Assembly (NCBI GenBank): GCA_024687845.1
Contig: JAILEL010000117.1
Location: forward strand, 1-17,388
Length of the DNA stretch: 17,388 bases
From: Eubacterium sp.
GTDB lineage: Bacteria > Bacillota_A > Clostridia > Lachnospirales > Lachnospiraceae
Direction: 5' to 3'
The translations under genes and the position numbers were made by a program. Below the pieces are notes generated by a model that saw only the letters and a program-made list of their open reading frames with translations, made no database searches and had not been told where the DNA came from. Below, one piece after another: positions 5,625 to 13,158 of the stretch (its first letter is position 1; every line of letters begins with the position of its first letter).

Positions 5625-8339
5625 ATGATTTCAGAAAAAAATAATTCTGATAGTAAAATATCAGAAGAGAAAATAACGGAAATAAACGAAAATATAGATA
5701 ATGAGAATAATACCGTAAAAATGGATTTCTTCGACAGAAACTGGTCATGGATACTTGCTTTTATTATTTCATGCATTTTTATGATCTGTTTAATGATTTA
5801 TATGGATGCAACTCCATTTGGATGGAATTCTTTTACTCTTGTTGACAGCATACATCAGTATGTTCCATTTTTCAGTGATTATAGAGATAAGCTTCTCAGT
5901 GGTGAGAGTCTCGCCTATACCTGGGATGTAGGCCTGGGACAGAATTTTCAGTCTCTGATGCTTTATTATATGGCATCACCGCTTAACCTTATAATAATAT
6001 TTTTCAAAAGAGAGGGCATCGTGAAAATGATGACCCTTCTTATTGCGCTTAAAATGGTGCTTTCTGCTGCGTCATTTGGCTACATGCTTTCCAGAAGACA
6101 TGGTAAGATCAGAAATAACCTTATAATTACAGCACTTTCTTTTGGTTACGCCTTCAGCACCTATATGTGTGGATATTTCTGGAATCTGATGTGGCTTGAC
6201 TGCATAATGGTATTTCCACTGATAATCCTTGGATTTGAGCGAATTGTAGAAAAAAAGGATTCTAGACTCTATATCCTCGCGCTTTTTTACAGCATGTACT
6301 GTAATTACTACATTTCATTTATAATATGTATCTTTCTTGTATTCTGGTTTCTTGCTGAAGGGCATAAAAACTTTAAAAAATTCATAGTTGATGGCCTTAT
6401 TTTTGCAGGAAGCTCTATTCTGGCAGCTGGCATGGCTTCGGTATCGCTGCTTACGGCTTACCTGGCTATATCCAAGACAGCCTCTGCCAAGTCAATTGAT
6501 ATACCTAAATGGGAGTGGTATCAGAATTTCTTTGAACTGATCAAGAGTCATATTTTCCTTACAAAACCTATTACAATGGATGTTTTCGACGGTAAAGCAA
6601 ATCTTTTCTGCGGAACTCTTACGGTTATGTCTCTCTTCATCTATATATGTTCTGACAAGGTGAAAATTATTGAAAAAATCAGGAAGCTCCTTTTGCTTGC
6701 ATTTCTTTTTATCAGCATGAACAATAAGCTTCTTAACTATATCTGGCATGGCTTCCATGATCAGTATGGAATTCCAAATAGATTTGCATTTCTCTATATC
6801 TTTGTTCTGTTAGTGATAGCATTTGATGTGGTTTCAGATATGGATAAGACAAATGTGATCTCTGTAGCTGTTGGAATCATTTTGACCAGCAGTCTGCTTG
6901 CGCTTACTTATCATAATGTTCAATTTGATGGAAATCTGTCAGATACGAAGATGATGATGATCTCCTACGGAATAATAGTTGTTTATGCTGCTTTCCTGAT
7001 GCTGAGAAGCGGAGAACTGCTTGGTCCCAAACTTTTTGCAACTCTGATCGGAGTCTGCTTTACTGCAGAAATGCTTACTGGAGCATGGGTTGGAATGGCT
7101 AAAAACGGAATTGCAGATGCAGAATACTATATGGAGTATTCAGAGGAAATGGAAGAGCTGGTAGCAGAGGTGGAACAGCAGGCTGCTGAAGACAGTCATT
7201 CATTTTACAGGCAGGATTTGATAAAACCAAGAATGCTGGACGAAAATACTTATGATAATATGAAGAGCGTTGGAACATTCTGTTCTACTGTGAGAGGTGA
7301 TATGGTAGATGCCATGGCACATCTTGGTTTCTATACAGGTGCAAATGAGTATCTCTATGATGGTGCGACTCTGATGACCAATGATATTTTCGGAGTCAGG
7401 TATATATATGCAAGAATGGGAGATTATTTCCCTGGAAGAGAAGATTATAAACTGATCAAGGAAGCCGAGAATACTTCGGTTTATGAAAATGTAAATGCAC
7501 TTCCGATTGCTTACGCTGTAGATTCAAAGATTTACGACTGGAATAGCGATTCTTATGACAGTGCAGAAGTACTTAATAAGTTCGCAAAGTGTAGTGCTGG
7601 TGTTGACGAGATATTTGTGAGAGAGCATCCACACTACAATGTTTCTGGAACCAACTGTATGGCTGAATATCACAGCAATTCACCTGAAACTATCAGCTAT
7701 GCTGGAGGAAGTGGAGATTCAATTACGGTAGTAGCTTCATTCATTGTTGAAAATCCAGGCAGATATTACCTCAACTGCAGGGCAAATTATCAGGATAAGC
7801 TTGAGCTTGAGATAAATGACGAATACAGGACATCTGGAAGATATCAGACGCAGATGTTTGACCTGGGAGAGGTAGAGGAAGGCGATAAAGTCACTATAAA
7901 GATTCATTTCAACAGCAATTATTCGCCAGATGGTACTATATCAATGTACCTTTCCAGATTGAACAGGGACAATCTTACGAAGCTGAGAGCATCTCTTATG
8001 AAAAATGCGATGAATGTTGTTCAGATTACAGATGACAGCGTTAAAGGAAAGATATACATTGAACAGGATCAGGTTGTCTTTACAACAATTCCTTATGATG
8101 AGGGTTGGAAGGTATATGTTGATGGCAAAGAAGATTGCATTGATTATGTGGGCGATGGATTTATAGGACTTCAGCTTGACGAAGGAGAGCATGAAATATA
8201 TTTCAAATTCACTCCTGATGGCATGATAAAAGGACTGTTCATCACAATTTTCAGTTGGATAATTTATATTTTTATAATTATTTTGAAAAAGAAGAAAAAT
8301 GGGTTTCATGAAGAACTCAGAACGTCTAAAAAAATATAA
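5625..8339 (+). CDS. YfhO-family polytopic membrane protein (GT-C-like)
   Basis: This 904-residue protein has a charged cytosolic N-terminus (1-40), a first membrane helix at about 42-60 and many further helices to about residue 490. A large extracytoplasmic beta-rich region follows, and a last helix lies near 867-887 before a lysine-rich tail. The first outer loop carries DSIHQYVPFFSDYRDKL and later GLGQNF, hallmarks of the YfhO family, which resembles GT-C glycosyltransferases using lipid-linked sugars. In Bacillus subtilis YfhO is linked to glycosylation of lipoteichoic acid; the substrate here is unknown. The ribosome binding site is weak (AAGGA about 20 nt upstream), so the start is less certain. 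It is probably co-transcribed with hisA. A MITE-like element begins 9 bases past the stop codon. Confidence 0.85.
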   Translation: MISEKNNSDSKISEEKITEINENIDNENNTVKMDFFDRNWSWILAFIISCIFMICLMIYMDATPFGWNSFTLVDSIHQYVPFFSDYRDKLLSGESLAYTWDVGLGQNFQSLMLYYMASPLNLIIIFFKREGIVKMMTLLIALKMVLSAASFGYMLSRRHGKIRNNLIITALSFGYAFSTYMCGYFWNLMWLDCIMVFPLIILGFERIVEKKDSRLYILALFYSMYCNYYISFIICIFLVFWFLAEGHKNFKKFIVDGLIFAGSSILAAGMASVSLLTAYLAISKTASAKSIDIPKWEWYQNFFELIKSHIFLTKPITMDVFDGKANLFCGTLTVMSLFIYICSDKVKIIEKIRKLLLLAFLFISMNNKLLNYIWHGFHDQYGIPNRFAFLYIFVLLVIAFDVVSDMDKTNVISVAVGIILTSSLLALTYHNVQFDGNLSDTKMMMISYGIIVVYAAFLMLRSGELLGPKLFATLIGVCFTAEMLTGAWVGMAKNGIADAEYYMEYSEEMEELVAEVEQQAAEDSHSFYRQDLIKPRMLDENTYDNMKSVGTFCSTVRGDMVDAMAHLGFYTGANEYLYDGATLMTNDIFGVRYIYARMGDYFPGREDYKLIKEAENTSVYENVNALPIAYAVDSKIYDWNSDSYDSAEVLNKFAKCSAGVDEIFVREHPHYNVSGTNCMAEYHSNSPETISYAGGSGDSITVVASFIVENPGRYYLNCRANYQDKLELEINDEYRTSGRYQTQMFDLGEVEEGDKVTIKIHFNSNYSPDGTISMYLSRLNRDNLTKLRASLMKNAMNVVQITDDSVKGKIYIEQDQVVFTTIPYDEGWKVYVDGKEDCIDYVGDGFIGLQLDEGEHEIYFKFTPDGMIKGLFITIFSWIIYIFIIILKKKKNGFHEELRTSKKI

Positions 8340-8340
8340 A

Positions 8341-8348
8341 AAAGACAG
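8341..8348. repeat. Target-site duplication, left copy
   Basis: AAAGACAG directly abuts the left terminal inverted repeat and is identical to 8574-8581. An 8-bp direct repeat flanking an inverted-repeat element is the mark of transposition. Confidence 0.85.
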
Positions 8349-8573
8349 GTTACTATTCACGGTTTATGAGATATAATTGAAAAACAACTGCTTGCAGTTT
8401 GTTTTTCATATTATATCTCATAATACCTGCGAAGCAGGAACTCAAAAAACACGATTCAGTGCTGCGTAAGCAGCGATAGAACATCGCATATAAGCTTATT
8501 TATGCTTGCATAAGAATAAGCTTTATGCGATGTGGACTTAAGAGTGTTTTTTGAGTTAACCGTGAATAGTAAC
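8349..8573. mobile_element. MITE-like element with nested hairpins
   Basis: The element has perfect 16-bp terminal inverted repeats, GTTACTATTCACGGTT (8349-8364) matched by 8558-8573, and is flanked by an 8-bp duplication. It is 225 bp long and codes for no protein. Inside are: a long hairpin, 8365-8377 with 8410-8422 continuing as 8378-8387 with 8399-8408; a small hairpin CCTGC/GCAGG (8426-8438); and a 14-bp stem (8439-8452 with 8544-8557). That stem encloses the hairpin GCTGC/GCAGC (8461-8474) and another long hairpin (8481-8490 with 8524-8533, then 8492-8500 with 8515-8523). It was probably mobilised in trans by an IS transposase that makes 8-bp duplications. The family is not identifiable here. 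Confidence 0.85.
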
Positions 8574-8581
8574 AAAGACAG
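8574..8581. repeat. Target-site duplication, right copy
   Basis: AAAGACAG abuts the right terminal inverted repeat and is identical to 8341-8348. Removing the element and one copy restores a plain A-rich intergenic sequence after the yfhO stop. Confidence 0.85.
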
Positions 8582-8611
8582 AAAAAAACTGTTAATATCT
8601 AAACTAATTGA

Positions 8612-8640
8612 TTGACCTTATATTTGAAAAGAGATATAAT
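8612..8640 (+). promoter_or_regulatory. Promoter of the hybrid histidine kinase
   Basis: TTGACC (8612-8617) and TATAAT (8635-8640) are 17 nt apart, nearly perfect sigma-A consensus. Transcription would start near 8647, leaving a leader of about 67 nt. The MITE ends 31 bases upstream of the -35 box, so the insertion left the core promoter intact. Confidence 0.78.
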
Positions 8641-8713
8641 GAAAATTGACTGTAAAACACTTTATGTTGTTGCATAATATATTTTTATACACAAGATGAG
8701 GGGAGACCACCAT

Positions 8714-10483
8714 ATGGATAAGTTACGTAATATGGAACCACGGAAGCTGGCAATCTGCACGGCGGTCGTAGTTGCGGCTTTAGGAATAATAGCGGTTGTT
8801 GTTCCGAGTGAAATGATTGTACTCAAGATTATTTTAGTACTTGCTGCAGCTGGAGCTGCTTATTTTGTACTTGGAATGGGAAACAGTTCAGCTAAGGAGA
8901 AAAAGTCTTCTGATAAGTATAGAAAGCTTTTCAAAAACCTTCCTATAGGATTTGCGCAGGCTAAGATCATAACTGATTCAACAGGCGAGGTTCTGGGATA
9001 TCAGGTTGAAGATGCAAATAATACATTTGGAGATTATTTCAATCTTGATAAGGAAGAATTCATTGGAAAAGTTCTTGGAGACAGTCACATAGAGACACTT
9101 CAGGATATCAATGCATGGTTTAAGGCTTACAACACATCAGGTACCAAAGAGGGAGATCTGATGGATGTTGAGATAACCATGGAGAAGCTTAATAAGGTTT
9201 TCAATACTGTTATGTATAAGTCTGAATCAGACTATATCAATATGGTAGTTATTGATGTCACAGAGCAGAAAGAAACAGAATCTAAACTTTCAGCTGCTAT
9301 CGAAGATGCAAATGCTGCTTATAAGACTCAGGCAGAATTCCTTGCAAATATGAGTCATGAGATTCGTACACCTATTAATGGTATTCTTGGAATGATCCAG
9401 CTTACACTTATGGCTGATGATCTTCAGGCTGATTATAGAGATAACCTGATCACAGCAAAGAACTGTGCTGATAATCTTCTCAGACTTATTAATGATATTC
9501 TTGATATCAGTAAGCTTGAAGCTGGTAAGTATAAGATTAAGGAAGAAATCTGTGATATTAAGGCTTACATTGAGGAAACTGTTGCATCACATGTTCCTGC
9601 AGCAGATGGCAAGAATATTGCTCTTGATCTTTCATTTTCAAATAATATGCCTAAGCTTGTTCGTGCAGACGGACAAAGAATTCAGCAGGTACTTAACTGC
9701 CTTCTGTCAAATGCAATCAAGTTCACTTCAGATGGTGGTGTAAGAGTTAAAATCGCTTCAATAGATGATAAAGATGAAAATATTAAGCTTCGTATAGCTG
9801 TTGCTGATACAGGTATTGGTATTTCAGATGCTAACATGAGCAAGCTCTTTATCAGATTCTCACAGGTAGACGCTTCAGATACAAGAAAATATGGTGGTTC
9901 AGGACTTGGACTCGTTATTTCAAAACAGATTACAGAGCTTATGAATGGTACTATTTCCGTTCAGAGTAAGGAAGGAATCGGTTCTACATTTATTGCAGAG
10001 ATTCCTGTTAAAGTAGTAAAGGCTGCAGATATTGAAATAATACCTGAAGACGAAAAAGAAAAAGAAGCAGCAGTATATTCAATCAATAATGCAAATGGAA
10101 AGAATGCCCGCATCCTTGTTGCAGAGGATGAGCCGGTTAACCAGCAGGTTATCGGTAAGCTTCTCGGAATGGCAGGCTACTCCTACGATATTGCTGAAAA
10201 TGGTGAAAAAGCCGTTCAGCTTTACAAAGAAAAGGAATATGATGCAGCACTCTTCGATGTTCAGATGCCTGTTATGGATGGTATAGCAGCTACACAGGAA
10301 ATCAGAAAGATTGAAGTAGAAGATCATAAGCCACATCTTCCTATTATTGCGGTAACTGCAAGAGCAATGTTCGGAGATAAAGAACGTATCATGAAGAACC
10401 AGCTGGATGATTATATTGCAAAGCCATATAATCTGAATACAGTGGTTGATACTCTTAACAAATATATTAATGAAAAGAAATAA
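8714..10483 (+). CDS. Hybrid sensor histidine kinase (PAS-HisKA-HATPase-REC)
   Basis: The start at 8714 is preferred over the in-frame ATG at 8696 because GAGGGGAG precedes it at normal spacing. The 589-residue protein has two membrane helices (about 12-30 and 35-56) with almost no external loop, then a PAS-like domain (about 68-186). The HisKA dimerisation domain has phospho-acceptor H215 in SHEIRTP. The ATPase domain has N333 in the N-box, D365 in DTGIGI and GGSGLGL (394-400). The C-terminal receiver (about 466-587) has E471/D472, phospho-acceptor D515, T548 and K570. It should autophosphorylate and relay to its own receiver. There is no DNA-binding output, and no Hpt protein or separate regulator nearby. 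The small outer loop suggests it senses within the membrane or through the PAS domain. It is monocistronic, with its own terminator. Confidence 0.93.
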   Translation: MDKLRNMEPRKLAICTAVVVAALGIIAVVVPSEMIVLKIILVLAAAGAAYFVLGMGNSSAKEKKSSDKYRKLFKNLPIGFAQAKIITDSTGEVLGYQVEDANNTFGDYFNLDKEEFIGKVLGDSHIETLQDINAWFKAYNTSGTKEGDLMDVEITMEKLNKVFNTVMYKSESDYINMVVIDVTEQKETESKLSAAIEDANAAYKTQAEFLANMSHEIRTPINGILGMIQLTLMADDLQADYRDNLITAKNCADNLLRLINDILDISKLEAGKYKIKEEICDIKAYIEETVASHVPAADGKNIALDLSFSNNMPKLVRADGQRIQQVLNCLLSNAIKFTSDGGVRVKIASIDDKDENIKLRIAVADTGIGISDANMSKLFIRFSQVDASDTRKYGGSGLGLVISKQITELMNGTISVQSKEGIGSTFIAEIPVKVVKAADIEIIPEDEKEKEAAVYSINNANGKNARILVAEDEPVNQQVIGKLLGMAGYSYDIAENGEKAVQLYKEKEYDAALFDVQMPVMDGIAATQEIRKIEVEDHKPHLPIIAVTARAMFGDKERIMKNQLDDYIAKPYNLNTVVDTLNKYINEKK

Positions 10484-10492
10484 ATTAGAGAG

Positions 10493-10525
10493 AACAGCTG
10501 ATGCCAGTCATCAGCTGTTTTTTTT
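10493..10525 (+). terminator. Intrinsic terminator of the histidine kinase gene
   Basis: AACAGCTGATG (10493-10503) pairs perfectly with 10509-10519 around CCAGT, and a run of eight T covers 10518-10525. Confidence 0.93.
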
Positions 10526-10607
10526 CTTGGTTAGTAATAGACCTACTCATAAGAAATAGTACTTTCTATAAAAAGAGAATTAATGTGAGGACGCTCAACT
10601 CTAGTTG

Positions 10608-10631
10608 ACGTAAGGTCGTTTACGTTTTTTT
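10608..10631 (+). terminator. Second terminator-like hairpin in the intergenic region
   Basis: ACGTAA (10608-10613) pairs with TTACGT (10620-10625) around GGTCGT, followed by T at 10625-10631. A short CAAC/GTTG hairpin lies just before it. The stem is only 6 bp, so this is a weak terminator. It stands 83 bases after the strong kinase terminator, so if active it would end a separate short transcript. Confidence 0.4.
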
Positions 10632-10659
10632 GTCATGCATCAATTCGGTTCGTTATATT
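10630..10659 (+). promoter_or_regulatory. Candidate promoter of an RNA upstream of the tad genes
   Basis: TTGTCA (10630-10635) and TATATT (10654-10659) are 18 nt apart, a reasonable sigma-A promoter. It begins at the end of the T-run of the preceding hairpin. Transcription would start near 10666, inside a region with no protein gene. Confidence 0.45.
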
Positions 10660-10665
10660 GCACAA

Positions 10666-10858
10666 AATGATATGGCAATATGCCCAAAGACTCATTCCCA
10701 AATGCTTAAACTTGTGCAAATTTGAGCATGAAAATGACTGAATTTGCACGAGTTCAGGCTAAATAAATTATGTAAAAATATTATAAACATACGATTATTT
10801 ATCGGATATTGCGGTTGGCAGTACAGTATTTATCAAAATATTGTGCTGCTATTTTTTT
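10666..10858 (+). ncRNA. Candidate structured small RNA or attenuated tad leader
   Basis: About 190 bases between a plausible promoter and a strong terminator carry no protein gene but several paired elements. A long hairpin joins GCTTAAACTTGTGCAAATT (10704-10722) to 10741-10759, with two G-T pairs and one A-C mismatch. GCAATAT (10675-10681) can pair with ATATTGC (10806-10812) to close the structure just before the terminator, and a short CGAT/ATCG hairpin lies at 10792-10804. I do not recognise it as any known riboswitch, 6S RNA or other family. It could act as a free small RNA or as a leader that terminates before the pilus operon. Boundaries are predicted, not observed. Confidence 0.45.
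10818..10858 (+). terminator. Strong intrinsic terminator upstream of the tad operon
   Basis: GCAGTACAGTATTT (10818-10831) pairs with 10836-10849 over 14 bp, with two G-T pairs, around ATCA. Seven T follow at 10852-10858. The kinase already has its own terminator 330 bases upstream, so this one implies another transcript, or conditional termination ahead of the tad genes at 10983. Confidence 0.88.
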
Positions 10859-10891
10859 ATGTACCTAAATCTGCTGTAAAATGCAATTAAT

Positions 10892-10903
10892 TGTTTCGAA
10901 ACA
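10892..10903. promoter_or_regulatory. 12-bp palindrome in the tad upstream region
   Basis: TGTTTCGAAACA is a perfect 12-bp palindrome lying 80 bases before the tadZ-like start. A weak GAAACA (10898-10903) and TATATT (10921-10926) pair 17 nt apart could be a promoter, in which case the palindrome would overlap its -35 box. Both assignments are tentative. Confidence 0.3.
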
Positions 10904-10982
10904 TAACGTTGCATCTGGCCTATATTATTCACAATTTATCGATGATAAGCTAAGGCTACACTCACAGAAAGGAGGCAGGAAT

Positions 10983-11939
10983 ATGAAATCCTACAAGGTA
11001 GGAATATGTGACAGGGATATGGATTTTGCTACAGCTCTAATGGACTACATAAATGCAAATGCAGCTCTTGGAATTAGTGTAATAGCATTTTCGGGCATGC
11101 AGGCAGTACGTGATTATATTGTGGCAAATGATATGGATCTTCTGATTACAGATAGTATTCAGGAATGTGAGGAAACTGAAAAGGGAAGGATATTCTGCGA
11201 TATAAAAGTAACTGAATTTACAGAATATCTTGAGAAATTTCAGGGGACTCTTCCGGGAAATGCTTACATTTATAAATATCAACCGGTGAGTGCCATATGT
11301 AAGCTTATTCAGCGGCAGTTAATAGATGAGGAAAGGAATGTCCGTAAGATTTCTGAATGCATCGGTGTTTATTCTCCTGTAGGAAGGTGTGGCGCAACCC
11401 GGCTGGCAAAGGGACTCGCAGGATACGACGAGGTGAGAGGCGGGTTATATATTGGCATGGAAAATTATTCTGATAATATCAGATCGCTTGAAAGCAGCGT
11501 ATTATATTTGCTCAAAATCAAATCGCCGGAGCTAACAGAAGCTCTGATGAAGAACATAATAAACGAGGCCGGTGTAAATTGTCTTTACACGGCAGGCTCT
11601 TTTCTTGATACGAAAGATATTACTCAAAATGATTTTGTATTACTAAAAGAGGAGCTTCTGAAGTCCGGCAGATTTACAAGTCTTGTTTTCGATATGGGTT
11701 CGGCAGCAATCAGTGATATTTCGATACTTAGATGCTTTGACAAAATATACATGCCAGTACTTACAGATGGTACATCAATCAGAAAAATAGAAATATTTCT
11801 TAAAATTCTAAAGGAACAGGGTTACAGGGATGTTATCAGAAAAATAACACGTGTGGATGTACCAGCTGGAGGAAGTAATGAGATTGTAAAAACTATATGG
11901 AATTTAAATAAAGAGGAAAGAAATGGATTTGAAGAATAA
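10983..11939 (+). CDS. TadZ/CpaE-like pilus localisation protein with degenerate P-loop
   Basis: The 318-residue product starts MKSYKVGICDRD; AAAGGAGG lies 7 nt before this ATG, so the longer frame from 10881 is rejected. Residues 1-115 resemble an atypical receiver domain, as in TadZ/CpaE proteins. Residues 125-310 resemble a MinD/ParA-type ATPase fold. The P-loop position reads SPVGRCGATRLA (131-142), where the invariant lysine and following Thr/Ser are replaced by Ala-Thr-Arg. FDMG (236-239) stands where the Walker B/switch region is expected. TadZ proteins are peripheral membrane factors that position the Tad secretion machinery at the pole; several are poor ATPases. It overlaps the cpaF start by 17 bases, so translation is likely coupled. 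Confidence 0.72.
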   Translation: MKSYKVGICDRDMDFATALMDYINANAALGISVIAFSGMQAVRDYIVANDMDLLITDSIQECEETEKGRIFCDIKVTEFTEYLEKFQGTLPGNAYIYKYQPVSAICKLIQRQLIDEERNVRKISECIGVYSPVGRCGATRLAKGLAGYDEVRGGLYIGMENYSDNIRSLESSVLYLLKIKSPELTEALMKNIINEAGVNCLYTAGSFLDTKDITQNDFVLLKEELLKSGRFTSLVFDMGSAAISDISILRCFDKIYMPVLTDGTSIRKIEIFLKILKEQGYRDVIRKITRVDVPAGGSNEIVKTIWNLNKEERNGFEE

Positions 11940-13158
11940 GGAATCCTTGAAAGGGGAGATTCTTTCCAGAATAGATATGTCATCTGAAATCCGTGACGAG
12001 GATGTAAATGCAATAATTGACAGCTGCATTTTGAGGGAATGTGGAAATAAATATATGTCTCTTAGAGACAGGCTTCAGCTTAGAAACGAGCTTTTTAATT
12101 CCATTAGAAGACTGGATGTTTTATCGGAACTCCTCGAGGATGATGACATTACGGAAATAATGATAAATGGGCCTGAAAAAATATTCTATGAGAAAAAGGG
12201 CCGGATATATCTTTCTGAAAAAAAGTTTGAGAACTCTGACCGTCTGATGACGGTGATTCAACAGATAGTTGGCGAGGCCAACAGGATGGTAAATGAATCC
12301 AGTCCGATTGTCGATTTTATCCTAAAGGACGGCTCCAGAGTGAATGTAGTTCTTAAGGGAATATCTGTTGATGGCTCGGCCGTAACAATCAGAAAGTTTC
12401 CCAAGGAAATAATGGATATGAAGCGTCTGATCGAACTTGGCTCTTTAGATGAAAAAGTGGCTGGATTCTTAGGACTGCTGGTCGCCAGTGGCTACAACAT
12501 ATTTATCAGCGGTGGAACGGGGGCAGGCAAAACTACATTTCTCAACGCACTTACAGAATATGTTCCACAGGGTGAAAGAGTGGTGACAATAGAAGACTCT
12601 GCAGAGCTTCAAGTAGTAGGGATTGATAACCTGGTTCGATTAGAAGCCCGCAATGCAAATGTGGAAGGAAAGAACATGATTACGATAAGAGATCTTATCA
12701 GATGTAGTCTGAGGATGCGACCAGATCGGATAATTGTAGGAGAAGTCAGAGATGAAGCTGCGATAGACATGTTACAGGCTATGAATACCGGCCATGATGG
12801 CAGTCTTTCTACTGGTCATGCTAACTCTGCGCATGAGATGCTTCTCAGACTTGAATCCATGGTGCTAATGGGAGCGAATCTTCCACTTAAAGCCATAAGG
12901 CAGCAGATAGCTTCAGCTTTGGATATTGTAGTCCATCTTGGACGACTACGAGACAGATCGAGAAGAGTATTAGAGATAAGTGAGGTGACAGGAATGGAGA
13001 ATGAAGAAGTAACAACAAGACAATTATATAAATTCGTTGAAACAGGTACGGAGAATGACACCGTAGTAGGTGAGTTAAGAAAAATAAATGATCTGATGAA
13101 TGTTAATAAGCTTATGAATGCTGGATTAATTGAAATATACCGGGAGAGGTATGTATGA
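11923..13158 (+). CDS. cpaF: CpaF/TadA-family secretion ATPase
   Basis: The 411-residue protein is the hexameric motor that powers Tad pilus assembly on the cytosolic face of the membrane. An N-terminal domain (1-160) precedes the ATPase core with Walker A GGTGAGKT (197-204), Asp box TIEDSAEL (222-229), Walker B IIVGEVRD (270-277) and His box GHDGSLSTGHA (290-300). All catalytic motifs are intact, so the motor should be active. The order TadZ, CpaF, TadB, TadC is standard for Tad loci. The start at 11923 has AGAGGAAAG upstream and lies inside the end of the tadZ-like gene. The stop overlaps the tadB start by 4 bases (ATGA), pointing to tight co-translation. Confidence 0.94.
   Translation: MDLKNKESLKGEILSRIDMSSEIRDEDVNAIIDSCILRECGNKYMSLRDRLQLRNELFNSIRRLDVLSELLEDDDITEIMINGPEKIFYEKKGRIYLSEKKFENSDRLMTVIQQIVGEANRMVNESSPIVDFILKDGSRVNVVLKGISVDGSAVTIRKFPKEIMDMKRLIELGSLDEKVAGFLGLLVASGYNIFISGGTGAGKTTFLNALTEYVPQGERVVTIEDSAELQVVGIDNLVRLEARNANVEGKNMITIRDLIRCSLRMRPDRIIVGEVRDEAAIDMLQAMNTGHDGSLSTGHANSAHEMLLRLESMVLMGANLPLKAIRQQIASALDIVVHLGRLRDRSRRVLEISEVTGMENEEVTTRQLYKFVETGTENDTVVGELRKINDLMNVNKLMNAGLIEIYRERYV

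Noticed and set aside
8349..8573. CRISPR array or tRNA-like gene in the repeat-rich segment
   Set aside because: The repeats are inverted, not spaced direct repeats, and no cloverleaf with tRNA-conserved loops can be drawn; the flanking 8-bp duplication fits transposition.
10881..10982. 34-residue N-terminal extension of the TadZ-like protein
   Set aside because: No ribosome site precedes 10881, while AAAGGAGG stands 7 nt before the ATG at 10983; the extension does not look like a receiver domain.
10526..10982. Cyclic-di-GMP riboswitch or 6S RNA upstream of the tad operon
   Set aside because: I looked for the conserved cores of c-di-GMP-I and -II riboswitches and for the long closed rod with central bubble of 6S RNA. 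Neither is recognisable, although the candidate length is similar to 6S.
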